The notes under the pieces are model-generated. The model did not search any database. It was not told the DNA's origin and saw only the letters and a list, made by a program, of their open reading frames with translations. Shown piece by piece: positions 54,029-63,866 of a stretch of DNA of 64,000 nucleotides; the stretch's first letter is position 1; the number at the start of each line of letters is the position of its first letter. This stretch comes from Thermoplasmata archaeon. Lineage in GTDB: Archaea > Thermoplasmatota > Thermoplasmata > Methanomassiliicoccales > Methanomethylophilaceae. A program made the translations under genes and the position numbers. The stretch lies in NCBI GenBank assembly GCA_015063125.1, contig SUTB01000002.1, forward strand, positions 28,720 to 92,719, given 5' to 3'.

Positions 54029-54181
54029 GATGGTGAAATAGTCCTTTACTAGTTAAAACAGATGGCGGAACTGGTACGGAACTCAAATCCTATTTTTCAG
54101 GTCTGTAGAGCGATGATCGTCTTCAACACCATGTACCTTCGATGGTCACAGTCATATATCGGTCACTTCTTCTCCTCCATC

Positions 54182-55051
54182 ATGATAAAACTGCCTGAGC
54201 CCGTGGAGGATGTCGTCTACAACCTCCTGCGTTTGGCCAACACGAAACTTCCCGAGGATATCGGATGGGCCATGGAGGCTGCTTCCGGTTGGGAGCAGAA
54301 CGAGATCGCCTACACGCAGCTAGGGGCCATCATGGACAACGTCAAGAAGGCAGAGCACATAGGCATCCCGATGTGCCAGGATACCGGCATACCGGTGTTC
54401 TATGTCAAGGGGAAGTTCGATTCTTCCATCGGCAAGGCCATAGCGAAGGCAGTCGAGAGGGCGACGAAAGAGATCCCTCTCAGGCCCAACACAGTCGATC
54501 CCATCACAAGGGAGAACTGCGGTATGAACCTCGGGCCCGGAATGCCGATCATCCATTACATCCCCACAGATGATGACTTCACACAGATCACAGTTCTGCC
54601 GAAGGGAGCGGGATCGGAGAATATGACCCGTCTGGGCATGCTGAACCCCGCAGACGGCGTGGAAGGGATCAAGAAATTCATCATAGACTCCGTCCTGGAC
54701 GCCGGAGGGCGTCCCTGCCCGCCGACCATAGTCGGTGTCGGAATCGGAGGGACATCAGACGTCTGCGTCGCGATGGCCAAGGAGGCATTGATGGTCCCGA
54801 TAGATGAGGAGAATCCCGATCCCGTCCTCAGGAAGCTGGAGGAGGACCTCTTCGTCGCACTGAACAACTCAGGCCTGGGCCCCATGGGCCTCGGAGGATC
54901 GACCACTTCCCTCGGAGTGAGGATCAAGAAGTGCGCCTGTCACACGGCCAGCCTTCCAGTTGCTGTCAACATAGGATGCTGGGCAACCCGCCGCGCATCC
55001 GCCAAGATCACAGCCGACGGAGTGGAATACGCCCAGGGGGTGAAGTTCTGA
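54182..55051 (+). CDS. Fumarate hydratase class I, alpha subunit
   Basis: The iron-sulfur catalytic subunit of two-subunit class I fumarase, about 289 residues, converting fumarate and malate. Cluster ligand segments are present: GIPMCQDTGIPVFYV, NCGMNLGPGMPI and CACHTASLPVAVNIGCWATR. The frame is open upstream to 54062, but ATG 54182 follows a TATA-like catatatcgg by about 25 bases and starts at the usual family position. The beta subunit follows with a 4-base overlap. Confidence 0.92.
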   Translation: MIKLPEPVEDVVYNLLRLANTKLPEDIGWAMEAASGWEQNEIAYTQLGAIMDNVKKAEHIGIPMCQDTGIPVFYVKGKFDSSIGKAIAKAVERATKEIPLRPNTVDPITRENCGMNLGPGMPIIHYIPTDDDFTQITVLPKGAGSENMTRLGMLNPADGVEGIKKFIIDSVLDAGGRPCPPTIVGVGIGGTSDVCVAMAKEALMVPIDEENPDPVLRKLEEDLFVALNNSGLGPMGLGGSTTSLGVRIKKCACHTASLPVAVNIGCWATRRASAKITADGVEYAQGVKF

Positions 55052-55614
55052 AGGTCATAACCGCACCTCTGAAGGAGGAGGACGCAAGAGCCCTCAAACT
55101 CGGAGAGACCGTATTCATGTCAGGACCGGTCATCACCGGCCGCGATGAGATGCACATCCGCGCCCTGGAGTACGCCAGGGAAGGAAAGGAGGTCCCCAAG
55201 GACATAGAGGAATCGGTCCTGTTCCATTGCGGACCCATCATGCTCCAGAGGGAGGACGGCTCATGGTCCGTCATCGCAGCCGGACCCACAACATCCGCCA
55301 GGATGAACAAGCTCGAGCCCGAGTTCATCAGGAGGTTCAAGATCCGCGCGATCATCGGAAAGGGAGGCATGTCCGCCGATACCATCGCAGCGATGAAGGA
55401 ATGCGGATGCGTCTACCTGGCCGCGACCGGAGGAGCAGCCGTCAGCCTCGCAGAGGGATTGAGCAAATGCACCGGCTGCGAATGGTTGGACCTGGGCATG
55501 GCGGAGGCCATGTGGAGATTCCAGAGCGACCGCTTCGGACCGTTGGTGGTAGCCATAGACGCTAACGGCAACAGCCTCTACGAAAAGGTGAACAGCAATC
55601 TTGTAAGGCCGTAA
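55048..55614 (+). CDS. Fumarate hydratase class I, beta subunit, apparent CTG start
   Basis: The second fumarase subunit, 188 residues. It contains LKLGETVFMSGPVITGRDEM near the start, HCGPIMLQREDGSWSVIAAG, AIIGKGGMSADTIAAMKECG and the C-terminal WLDLGMAEAMWRFQ, all typical. The conserved part begins KVITAPL directly after a CTG at 55048 that overlaps the alpha stop (CTGA), with GGGGGTG upstream. No ATG, GTG or TTG lies in a suitable place, so either CTG initiates through translational coupling or the annotation needs proteomics. Confidence 0.88.
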   Translation: MKVITAPLKEEDARALKLGETVFMSGPVITGRDEMHIRALEYAREGKEVPKDIEESVLFHCGPIMLQREDGSWSVIAAGPTTSARMNKLEPEFIRRFKIRAIIGKGGMSADTIAAMKECGCVYLAATGGAAVSLAEGLSKCTGCEWLDLGMAEAMWRFQSDRFGPLVVAIDANGNSLYEKVNSNLVRP

Positions 55615-55619
55615 TCGGC

Positions 55620-56486
55620 TCACTTCTTCTTGGCCTTGGTCTCGGGAAGGTCGTTCAGCACATAGATGCCGTTCTCCTTCTCGGGCTTTCTGGCCATGTA
55701 TATTCCGAAGAGCGCGACAAGGACAGATATCAGAAGTCCGAACAGGGCCAGGGTGTGTGCCATATCCATTCCGAGCACACCGATGTGACTCTTCTGTACC
55801 ATCTGGACGTTGGTCGTCATGTTCAGCGAGGGATCCACATTGCTCACGGTCACGTCCTCCAGGCCTCCCTTGGCGACGGTCACGTCGTAGGTGGTTCCCG
55901 TCGGGCAGTCTATATGGTAGTGGCCCGCATTGTTGCTGGTGCCTGTCAGGTTGTACTGTCCGGAGACGATTGTGATCAAAGCACCTTCCACGGGCACAAC
56001 ACGGTTCTCGATCATGGTGGTGACCGTTCCGAATATGGTTCCGTTCGTACGGGCCAGGAGCGCGGTTACCCCGTAGTCGTCGTACAGCTCATGGACGCCT
56101 TCGGTCTCGGTCTCGTCCTTCAGGACGATCTCGTACACGTTGCTGTCTCCCAGACGGACCAGTTCCGAGCAGTAGCTCTGCACGGAATATCCTTCGAGCG
56201 TGAATGTGATGTACCTCAGGCTGGTGTCGTACCTCACGGTGAACGATCCGTTATCGGTGCTCGTAACTTCCTGCAGGGGATCCTGATCGAGGGATGCCCA
56301 TGTCTTCACGCTCACTCCTTCCAGGGCCCTGTGGTTCTCCTGGGGAGGGATCTCGTGCACGTAGCCGTGCAGGGATGCGATGGGGGATTGCGCCCCATCG
56401 TCGGCCGAGGCATCCTCTGCGCTGATGGCTACGCCTGAGAATAGCAGGGCGAAACCGAGCAATGCGAGAAGGAACTGCCTCTTCAT
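55620..56486 (-). CDS. Surface protein with carboxypeptidase-regulatory-like domains
   Basis: A 288-residue exported protein. A signal peptide is clear (MKRQFLLALLGFALLFSGVA, cleavage after ISA). Two beta-sandwich segments resemble CarboxypepD_reg domains: residues about 38-118 (LHGYVHEIPPQENHRALEGV) and about 148-215 (GTIFGTVTTMIENRVVPVEG). A C-terminal membrane span (TLALFGLLISVLVALFGIYM) and a basic tail anchor it in the membrane. Probably a cell-surface structural or binding protein. Confidence 0.8.
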   Translation of the reverse strand: MKRQFLLALLGFALLFSGVAISAEDASADDGAQSPIASLHGYVHEIPPQENHRALEGVSVKTWASLDQDPLQEVTSTDNGSFTVRYDTSLRYITFTLEGYSVQSYCSELVRLGDSNVYEIVLKDETETEGVHELYDDYGVTALLARTNGTIFGTVTTMIENRVVPVEGALITIVSGQYNLTGTSNNAGHYHIDCPTGTTYDVTVAKGGLEDVTVSNVDPSLNMTTNVQMVQKSHIGVLGMDMAHTLALFGLLISVLVALFGIYMARKPEKENGIYVLNDLPETKAKKK

Positions 56487-56531
56487 GATGGATGTGAAGG
56501 TCCTGACAGTTATTTAAGTGGAATGTAAGGA

Positions 56532-57020
56532 TCATCCATACATCGCGTCAGGTATCTTGGAGACCTCTTCAGCGAGCTTCTTCAGGTCGCCGTCGTGCTG
56601 GTCCACGGTCTTGACCATGTGCTTCATCATCGACAGGACGAACTCCTGCGACATCTTGGTCTCAACGAAGATATAGCCGTACTCGAAGGATATCAGTCCC
56701 TCGTCCGGGTCCAGGAAGAACGCTCCGAAAGGCAGCGTCTTGTTGATGCCGTTCAGCTCCCAGGCCACTTTCTCGAAGTTGTTGGGTTCGGCCTTCAGGG
56801 CCAGGGGGCACACGAAATGGATGGCCGCATCCTGCACGACCATGTTCATCATGATAGGCAGGTCATCGCCCTGTATCGGCACTGTGAACATCTTGTAATC
56901 GTCGGAGTATTGGTATTTCATATCGTTGGATTCCAATGCCTTCCTGATCGTCGTGATGACGTCATCGTCACCGGTGAGCCCATACCTCTTCGTCTCGTTC
57001 TTCTTGCCGAAACCGAACAT
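56532..57020 (-). CDS. YbjN-like domain protein
   Basis: A protein of about 162 residues starting MFGFGKKNETKRYGLTGDDD. The pattern of a short helix, then strands (YKMFTVPIQGDDLPIMMNMV; AAIHFVCPLALKA), then the helix-strand pair (LPFGAFFLDPDEGLISFEYG) matches YbjN/type III chaperone-like proteins, of unknown function in archaea. ATG 57020 is preferred over GTG 57026. It is divergent from lhr. Confidence 0.65.
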   Translation of the reverse strand: MFGFGKKNETKRYGLTGDDDVITTIRKALESNDMKYQYSDDYKMFTVPIQGDDLPIMMNMVVQDAAIHFVCPLALKAEPNNFEKVAWELNGINKTLPFGAFFLDPDEGLISFEYGYIFVETKMSQEFVLSMMKHMVKTVDQHDGDLKKLAEEVSKIPDAMYG

Positions 57021-57094
57021 ACACACTGTATCACGGTCTTGGTATTTGAACGGATATCGGCCAGATTATCAGAATCGTAGGTCCTTAAAGCTAC

Positions 57095-57110
57095 AATTCA
57101 CGGGTGAATT
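57095..57110. promoter_or_regulatory. Palindrome in the divergent yjbN-like/lhr promoter region
   Basis: A perfect 7-bp inverted repeat, aattcac and gtgaatt, with a 2-base spacer lies in the region between the divergent YbjN-like gene and lhr. It lies just before an A+T-rich stretch with a TATA-like ttttaatctata near 57132-57143. It has the form of a site for a dimeric regulator. Confidence 0.4.
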
Positions 57111-57169
57111 CACTTACCTTTTTAACAAAAGGTTTTAATCTATAATGTTTCTGTCAGACGGATATTCTC

Positions 57170-60100
57170 ATGGTCGAGAGGGTAGACAGGACATACAGTA
57201 AAGATGAGGTCATGGGCATGATGGAGCCCCTCATCTCAACATGGTTCAATGAGAAATACGACGATCTCACCATCCCTCAGGCGAAAGCTATCCCCGTGAT
57301 CCATCAGAGGCGTAATGTTTTAGTTTCGTCTCCTACCGGATCCGGTAAGACCCTCACGGCCTTCACAAGCATCATCAACGAGCTAACCCGCTACGCCAGG
57401 GAGGGAACCCTCGAGGAGCGCGTCTACTGCATCTACGTATCTCCGCTGAAAGCCCTCGGAAACGATGTCAACCGCAACCTCAACACCCCGCTGGCCGAGA
57501 TGAGGGAGGTTGCGCACAGGCACGGAATGAACATCCCGAACATCACCGTGGCCGTGAGGTCAGGAGACACCCCCCAGGCCGAGAGGCAGAAGATGGTCCG
57601 CCATCCTCCACACATCCTCATCACCACGCCGGAGAGCCTGGCGCTCATCCTGGCGGCACCCAAGTTCAAGGATGCCTTCAACAAGGTCGAATGGGTGATC
57701 CTGGACGAGATCCACGACATCTGCGATTCCAAGAGAGGAGCTTTCCTATCGCTCACGCTGGAGCGTCTCAGGAGGCACTGCGAGAACGACTTCGTCCGCA
57801 TCGGATTATCCGCAACGCTGGCCCCCATAGAGGAGATAGCCGCATACCTTGTGGGATGCGAGCTCGACGGGAAGCCCAGGGACGTGGCGCTGATAGAATC
57901 AGGTTCCAAGAAGACGCTGGACCTTCAGGTGATATGCCCGACAAGGGACCTGACCACACTCTCATCGGACATCGTCAACTCGATGATGTACGACACCCTG
58001 AAGGAACTTATCGATACGCACGACACGACGCTGGTCTTCACCAACACCAGATCCGGAGCCGAGAGCGTCGTCTACAAGCTGAAGGAAAGGGGACTGGAGA
58101 ATATCGAGGTCCACCACAGCTCATTGGGAAGGGACATCAGGCTCGACGTCGAGGAGCGTCTCAAGCACGGAGAGATCAAGTGCGTGGTGTCATCCACCTC
58201 ATTGGAATTGGGTATCGACATAGGTTCGGTCGACCTGGTGTGCCAGATAGGTTCTCCTAAGTCCGTCGCGAAGGGACTGCAGAGGATCGGAAGGAGCGGT
58301 CATAGCTTCGGAAAGGTGGCCAAGGGAAGGCTGCTGGTCTTCGATCCCGATGACTTAGTCGAGTGTGCCGTCATGTGCCGTGCGGCCCACAGGGGAGACA
58401 TCGACCGCGTCGGTATCCCCGAGAACGCACTGGATGTACTCTCTCAGACCGTCGTCGGCATGTCGCTGGACAACAGATGGGATATCGATGATGCATACGA
58501 TCTCGTGAAGGGATCGTACTGTTACCGCAACCTCTCGAAGGAGAGCTTCATGCAGGTCATAAGGTACCTGGGAAGCAAGGACGACTTCGAGGGTGTGTAC
58601 TCCAAGATATGGTACGATGAGGAGGAGAACACCTTCGGAAAGAAGAAGGGTTCCCGCATGATCTACTTCATGAATCTGGGAACGATCCCGGAGGAAGCCA
58701 ACTACCGTGTGATCACGAACCACGGATCGGTGGCTGGAGAATTATCAGAGAAGTTCGTGGAGAGGCTGTCACCCAGGGACGTCTTCGTACTGGGAGGACG
58801 TTCGTTCGAGTTCGTCCGTTCCAAAGGAATGACAGCATATGTTAAGGAGGCCAACGGCAGGAAGCCCACCGTTCCCTCCTGGGCAGGAGAGATGCTGCCC
58901 AGGTCCTTCGATCTGTCGATGGATGTCGCCATCTTCAGGAGGGAGATGTCGCAGAGGATCCTGGAGAACGAGACCGAGGCCATCGCGAAGATCTCCCAGG
59001 AGTTCGACGTGGACGAGGGTTCCGCCCGTTCGATCTATTCATACTTCAAGGAACAGGATGCAGTCGCCGGTTTCATCCCGGACGACAGGAAGCTGGCCGT
59101 CGAGGAGTACATCGACCCCTCCGGCAACCAGAAGCTGGTGTTCCACTTCCCGTTCGGACGCAGGGTCAATGATGCCCTGTCCCGCGCTTACGCCCACAGG
59201 CTCACCAACCTCCTGGGAGCGAACGTATCCGTCACAATATCGGATGACAGCTTCATGCTCGGATGCCCCAGGACATTCGATATCGACCAGCTGCCCGGAC
59301 TCATCAAAGCGAGCGAGCTGGAGACGGTCCTGAGGAAATCGCTGAAGGATTCCGAGATATTCAAGCTCAGGTTCAGGCACACGGCTGCCAGGTCGTTCAT
59401 GATCCTCAGGAACTACATGGGCAGGCCGATAAGCGTCAACAGGCAGCAGGTCAGGTCCACCTACCTCCTGGAAGCATTGGGAGGAATGGAAGGTGTCCCC
59501 GTCATCGAGGAGACCTACAGGGAGGTCATGGAGGATGATATGGACATCAAGAACGCCCAGCACGTCCTCAACCTGCTGGATTCCGGCGAGATGCAGCTCA
59601 GCCTCATCCGCTATTCCGGAACTCCTTCACCCTTCGCCCACTCAGCGATCCTGTCCGGATTCTCGGATATAGTCCTCATGGAGGACCGTTCCGCACTGCT
59701 CAGGGAGCTCCACAGGAAGGTTCTCTACCGTGCGTTGGGAGACTCCGTCAGGGAGTTCGAGTTCGATGAGGACCAGATCGTCCCCTACTACGCTCAGAAG
59801 CCCATCCGCATCACATGCAAGGACGACATCCCCAAGCTCCTCATGGAGACCGGACCGCTCCAGGCGCTTCGCGAGAGGGGAAGGAACATCTATTCGTATT
59901 CGGACGAGGACAGGAAGGTGCTGGATGGCTGGGTCCGCGAGCTGATGCACTCAGGCGAGATAGGCACCGTGTTCCTGGACGAGCCCCACATCATGGTGGC
60001 CGATGAGATCCCCTATTACGCCGCAGCCACGAGGAAGGAGAGGGAACTCAACGAGACCGACCAGGCAGTCTACGACCTGATAGACATGGACGTACCGATG

Positions 60101-62530
60101 AACGAGGTGGCCGAGAAGCTGGAGATCAGCGAGGACATGACCATCAGGTCCATCAGGAAGCTGGAATCGATGTACCTCATCACCAGATCCGACCTCGTGA
60201 ACAACAAATGGGTCTTCGGCAGGGTCGATTATCCGAAGATGGATATCGACGAGGCCACGGACCGCATTGTCATGAGATATCTGGACTGCTTCGCGCCCGC
60301 ATCCGTGCAGGAGGTCGCATTCGCGCTGTCCCTAACGGACGACAAGGCCCGCCAGTCATTGGAATCGCTGGTCGCCAACGAGGAGGTTGTCAAGGGAAGG
60401 TTCCTGGTCTCCGAGAACGACCAGTACATGTTGAAGATCGACCACATGAGGCTTAAGGCCGGAAAGGACAACATCTACAGCTACGAGGCCGTGGAGAGGT
60501 ACAGGCTAACCAAAGGCCAGCATTTCAAGACCATCAAGGAGTTCTTCGACTTCCACGGTTCCGCAGGGAACGAGCTGGACGTGTACAACAGGGTCGAGAA
60601 CTTCGACCTCGACGAGTGGTACAGGCTCCGCGCGGCCGGCGAGATCCAATTGGGACGCTTCGTCAGGGGAAGGGTCAGGTTCGTCATGAAGGACGACGCT
60701 GACAGGTATGCCGCCGTGAGGATGGACGAGACCTCCCCGGAGGACCTGGAGCTTCTGAACCTCATAGACGGAATGGGCATGGCCACCCTCCGCCAGCTCG
60801 TCGCCGAGACGGGCAAGGACAAGGATATCATCCGCGATTCAGTTATGCGTCTGGACAGATCCCTCCACATCATCCGCGCATTCAGCGAGAAGGAGGACTG
60901 GGGAACGGAGAACACCTATGCAGTCTTCAGACCGGGAATCCCCGAAGGGGATCCCGCTAAGGACCTCATCGCCAAAGCAATCAGGGCCTACGGTCCGATT
61001 CCTGCCCAGGGTCTGCGTTACATCGTCGGTGCACCTTTGGACGTCGTCGAATCAACTGCAGCCGATATCGGTGCCAAGGTCATCGCTGTGGGTGACGGCC
61101 AGTCGCCCATGTACATCATGGAGGACGAGATCCCCGCCCTTGACGCTGTCAAGGAGGAGGAATATCCTCTCAGATTACTTTCATTGTTCGATCCCGACCT
61201 GGGATCCAAATGGGCCGAGATCGCCGCTCGTTACGGCGACCGCTGGATTTTCCCCTTGGTTAAAGGGACAATGATCGTCGGTGCGCTGGAGATCTGGGAG
61301 ATGTCGGGTTGCATCGAGATCAGATCCATGGATATGGACGACCCGGAGATGTTCCCGGAGGTGCTGAAGACCATCGACCACATGATGGGATTCTACAACC
61401 AGAAGGGAATCGACATCGTCCGCATCAGGGAGGTCCTCAGCGTGGATGTTGCGGATCTGGACGACGCCAAGGTCAAGGCCCTGGAGGATAGCGGATACGC
61501 CTTCGTCAACGGATTCTACGCCAAGGGACGCTTCGATCCCTGGACCATGACCGAGGAGCAGATGCTCTCGTACATCTTCGCCAACCAGAAGGTCAACAGG
61601 GCGAACATGTACCCCTCGGTTGCCGATTGCGTGGCCAAGCGCGGATACATCCGCGGCGACCAGGAGGTCTTCACCAGGGTGTCCGAGAAGACGCTGATGA
61701 AGAAGCAGATGGAGAAGGGCTACCTGATGAAGATGACCCTCACCCCCATGTATCAGGGATACACCGATTCCGATCACGCCAGTTTGTTCAGGGCACAGAA
61801 GGGATACGTTCCCGACGAGGATGCCAAGACCCTGCTGTCCCTCATCGCCATGAAGCAACCGATATCCAAGAAGAAGATAGTCGAGGAGTCCCCGCTTTCC
61901 TTAGAGAGGACCAACGAGATCCTAGGTGACCTCAACAGGATGTCGGTGCTCTACCAGGACGCCGACGGAGGGTTCAACATCGTCCCGGACAACGGAATGG
62001 ACCAGATGGAGGCCACCAAGGAGGTCGCCAGGATGCACATGCGCGACTTCGGCATCTTCACCGCTGAGGACATGTCCATGTTCATCGGCAGCAGGATGTC
62101 GGTCACACGCAGGGTACTGAGGGAGCTGGAGGACGAGGGAATGGTGAAGAAGGGATTCTTCGTCGCCGACGATCCCACTCTCAGATGGATGCTGGCCAAG
62201 GACGTCGGGAAGACCAGTCGCAGGGCAGGGGAGTCTTTCATCCTGAACTCGCAGGACAACCTTCACGCCTATCTCCGCGACATGATCAAGAGGGAGGTCG
62301 GCTCCACCAAATCCGTGATCTTCGCCAACAACAAGATCATAGGCTCCTTCCAGGGTAAGATATGCGCCTCCGGAGCGAAGGTGGAGGAGTTCGAGGGATC
62401 CGACCGCGCCAACCGCATGATGAAGGAGGCGGCGCAGTCTTTGGGAACCAGGTTGGACACCAAGAGGGACCGTGAGGACGAGGATTGGGACGTCTCCGAG
62501 TTCTACACCAAGGTCAATACGGGTGCATGA
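57170..62530 (+). CDS. lhr: Very long Lhr-type DNA helicase
   Basis: A 1786-residue SF2 helicase. The helicase core is typical of Lhr: Walker A SSPTGSGKTLT (residues 53-61), DEIHD (179-183), SATLAP, and motif VI LQRIGRSGHSFG, followed by the Lhr winged-helix and core domain to about residue 870. Most archaeal Lhr proteins have about 850-950 residues. The extra 900 residues contain repeated winged-helix patterns and a segment (RLLSLFDPDLGSKWAEIAAR, then GTMIVGALEIWEMSG) that recalls the AlkZ/HTH_42 glycosylase-like domain of bacterial long Lhr. Likely a repair helicase. Confidence 0.9.
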   Translation: MVERVDRTYSKDEVMGMMEPLISTWFNEKYDDLTIPQAKAIPVIHQRRNVLVSSPTGSGKTLTAFTSIINELTRYAREGTLEERVYCIYVSPLKALGNDVNRNLNTPLAEMREVAHRHGMNIPNITVAVRSGDTPQAERQKMVRHPPHILITTPESLALILAAPKFKDAFNKVEWVILDEIHDICDSKRGAFLSLTLERLRRHCENDFVRIGLSATLAPIEEIAAYLVGCELDGKPRDVALIESGSKKTLDLQVICPTRDLTTLSSDIVNSMMYDTLKELIDTHDTTLVFTNTRSGAESVVYKLKERGLENIEVHHSSLGRDIRLDVEERLKHGEIKCVVSSTSLELGIDIGSVDLVCQIGSPKSVAKGLQRIGRSGHSFGKVAKGRLLVFDPDDLVECAVMCRAAHRGDIDRVGIPENALDVLSQTVVGMSLDNRWDIDDAYDLVKGSYCYRNLSKESFMQVIRYLGSKDDFEGVYSKIWYDEEENTFGKKKGSRMIYFMNLGTIPEEANYRVITNHGSVAGELSEKFVERLSPRDVFVLGGRSFEFVRSKGMTAYVKEANGRKPTVPSWAGEMLPRSFDLSMDVAIFRREMSQRILENETEAIAKISQEFDVDEGSARSIYSYFKEQDAVAGFIPDDRKLAVEEYIDPSGNQKLVFHFPFGRRVNDALSRAYAHRLTNLLGANVSVTISDDSFMLGCPRTFDIDQLPGLIKASELETVLRKSLKDSEIFKLRFRHTAARSFMILRNYMGRPISVNRQQVRSTYLLEALGGMEGVPVIEETYREVMEDDMDIKNAQHVLNLLDSGEMQLSLIRYSGTPSPFAHSAILSGFSDIVLMEDRSALLRELHRKVLYRALGDSVREFEFDEDQIVPYYAQKPIRITCKDDIPKLLMETGPLQALRERGRNIYSYSDEDRKVLDGWVRELMHSGEIGTVFLDEPHIMVADEIPYYAAATRKERELNETDQAVYDLIDMDVPMNEVAEKLEISEDMTIRSIRKLESMYLITRSDLVNNKWVFGRVDYPKMDIDEATDRIVMRYLDCFAPASVQEVAFALSLTDDKARQSLESLVANEEVVKGRFLVSENDQYMLKIDHMRLKAGKDNIYSYEAVERYRLTKGQHFKTIKEFFDFHGSAGNELDVYNRVENFDLDEWYRLRAAGEIQLGRFVRGRVRFVMKDDADRYAAVRMDETSPEDLELLNLIDGMGMATLRQLVAETGKDKDIIRDSVMRLDRSLHIIRAFSEKEDWGTENTYAVFRPGIPEGDPAKDLIAKAIRAYGPIPAQGLRYIVGAPLDVVESTAADIGAKVIAVGDGQSPMYIMEDEIPALDAVKEEEYPLRLLSLFDPDLGSKWAEIAARYGDRWIFPLVKGTMIVGALEIWEMSGCIEIRSMDMDDPEMFPEVLKTIDHMMGFYNQKGIDIVRIREVLSVDVADLDDAKVKALEDSGYAFVNGFYAKGRFDPWTMTEEQMLSYIFANQKVNRANMYPSVADCVAKRGYIRGDQEVFTRVSEKTLMKKQMEKGYLMKMTLTPMYQGYTDSDHASLFRAQKGYVPDEDAKTLLSLIAMKQPISKKKIVEESPLSLERTNEILGDLNRMSVLYQDADGGFNIVPDNGMDQMEATKEVARMHMRDFGIFTAEDMSMFIGSRMSVTRRVLRELEDEGMVKKGFFVADDPTLRWMLAKDVGKTSRRAGESFILNSQDNLHAYLRDMIKREVGSTKSVIFANNKIIGSFQGKICASGAKVEEFEGSDRANRMMKEAAQSLGTRLDTKRDREDEDWDVSEFYTKVNTGA

Positions 62531-62620
62531 GCTAGCCGGCTCTAGCCAACGGTTCAAGGTCGGTTAATTGTATTTGAAAAATAGTCAAGCATTTTATACT
62601 CAAACAATTTCGAATCCAGC

Positions 62621-63016
62621 ATGAAGATCCCCTGCGAGATAATTGTATGGTATATTCTCCCGATAATCCGCAGGGAGATTGCCAACGAATTGGTCAACGT
62701 ACACCACATGACTCAGGCCGAGGTGGCACGTAGGTTCAACGTCACAGATGCTGCTATCTCCCAGTATCTCAAGAAGAAACGCGGGGACAGCGCCATCATC
62801 GAGGAGAGCGAGGCCTATGCGGAATTCCAGGCATCCATAAGGGAATCTGCCAGGCGCATAGTTGTTGAGGATGCGGACTTCGAACTGGAGCTCTGCAGGC
62901 TCTGCGGAACGGTGCGCAACTCGGGTCTTCTGAACGAGGTGAGCCTCAAGCAGACTGGCGACACTTCTGCCAACTGCAATGACATGGGTTGCGCGATCGC
63001 GCCTGTCAAGAAATGA
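62621..63016 (+). CDS. Archaeal HTH transcriptional regulator (COG2522-like)
   Basis: A 131-residue protein with the archaeal family start MKIPCEIIVWYILPIIRREI, a helix-turn-helix (MTQAEVARRFNVTDAAISQY, residues about 30-50) and a C-terminal part with four cysteines (LCRLCGTVRN; NCNDMGC) that could bind metal or sense redox state. A TATA-like ttttatactc about 27 bases before the ATG suggests a leaderless mRNA. Its 3' end overlaps the convergent ogg gene by 11 bases. Confidence 0.82.
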   Translation: MKIPCEIIVWYILPIIRREIANELVNVHHMTQAEVARRFNVTDAAISQYLKKKRGDSAIIEESEAYAEFQASIRESARRIVVEDADFELELCRLCGTVRNSGLLNEVSLKQTGDTSANCNDMGCAIAPVKK

Positions 63017-63809
63017 AATCGGCGTGATACAGGAACTCTTGAGCATATCCTGCATATTCCCCGAACTTCTCACGTCCGTATGCGGAGACCGCCTTGTAGT
63101 TGCCGGTCACGCCGTAGATGTCCTCCATGACCTTGGATATCCTGGCGTCTATGGGGAAGGCCTCCATGTGCTCGAATGCGAACAGCGCCACGCAGTCAGC
63201 CACCTTCGGCCCGATGCCGTTGATGTCCTGAAGGGCGACAACGCATTCCTCATAATTCATCTCCGAAAAGGATTCCACATCGATGTCCCCGGACTCCACC
63301 CTCTCGGCGAGGGTGACGAACCTCGATTCCCTGAAACCGAGCCTGCATTCCGCTATACATCCGCATCCGTCCAGGATCTGCTTGGGCGTGGGGAAGCCGT
63401 GCCTCCTTCCCAGATCATCCCCGAAGTGGTCGCAGACAGATTCAACCATCTGACCTATCCTCTTGACGTTGGCGTTGGTGGCTAGAAGATATGTGGCCAG
63501 GCACTCCCAATGGTCCTGGCGGAGTATGCGCATGCCTGGACATCTGTCCGCCAGGGATGCTACGTACTCATCCCTCTTGGAGATCTCGGAGATGATGGTC
63601 TCCAGATCATCGTCCCCTCCGAGGTATCTGGTGATCCCCTTGCGGTCATCCGAACCGATGACCTCCACGGATGTGGGGGATATCTGCTTCATGGTAATGA
63701 TCTGGTTCCTCCAGACACCTTCCCAGCTGCCGTCGTCCAGCTTATGCCAGCGGTGGGCCTGTCCGCATCCCAATGTGGGGTCCAGCGATACCTCCAGATC
63801 GATCCTCAT
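63006..63809 (-). CDS. ogg: 8-oxoguanine DNA glycosylase (OGG1-type)
   Basis: A base-excision repair enzyme of about 267 residues. The helix-hairpin-helix plus catalytic region is INGIGPKVADCVALFAFEHM followed by FPIDARI, with the Lys of the hairpin and the Asp of PIDAR as catalytic residues. The N-terminal TBP-like domain contains GCGQAHRWHKLDDGSWEGVW, as in OGG1. ATG 63809 (MRIDLEVSLDPTLG) is preferred over the longer frame to 63839. Confidence 0.88.
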   Translation of the reverse strand: MRIDLEVSLDPTLGCGQAHRWHKLDDGSWEGVWRNQIITMKQISPTSVEVIGSDDRKGITRYLGGDDDLETIISEISKRDEYVASLADRCPGMRILRQDHWECLATYLLATNANVKRIGQMVESVCDHFGDDLGRRHGFPTPKQILDGCGCIAECRLGFRESRFVTLAERVESGDIDVESFSEMNYEECVVALQDINGIGPKVADCVALFAFEHMEAFPIDARISKVMEDIYGVTGNYKAVSAYGREKFGEYAGYAQEFLYHADFIS

Positions 63810-63866
63810 GGTTACCCGATATCGCTTCCAGATAATCATTTATTCGGTCAGGGACATCGCCCCCGC

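Noticed and set aside
53661-54041. Plus-strand frame opposite the phosphatidyltransferase gene
   Set aside because: Antisense shadow; the membrane enzyme on the minus strand carries the catalytic motif.
61181-62557. Long minus frames opposite the C-terminal part of lhr
   Set aside because: Mirror frames of a GC-rich gene with no start signals or recognisable domain.
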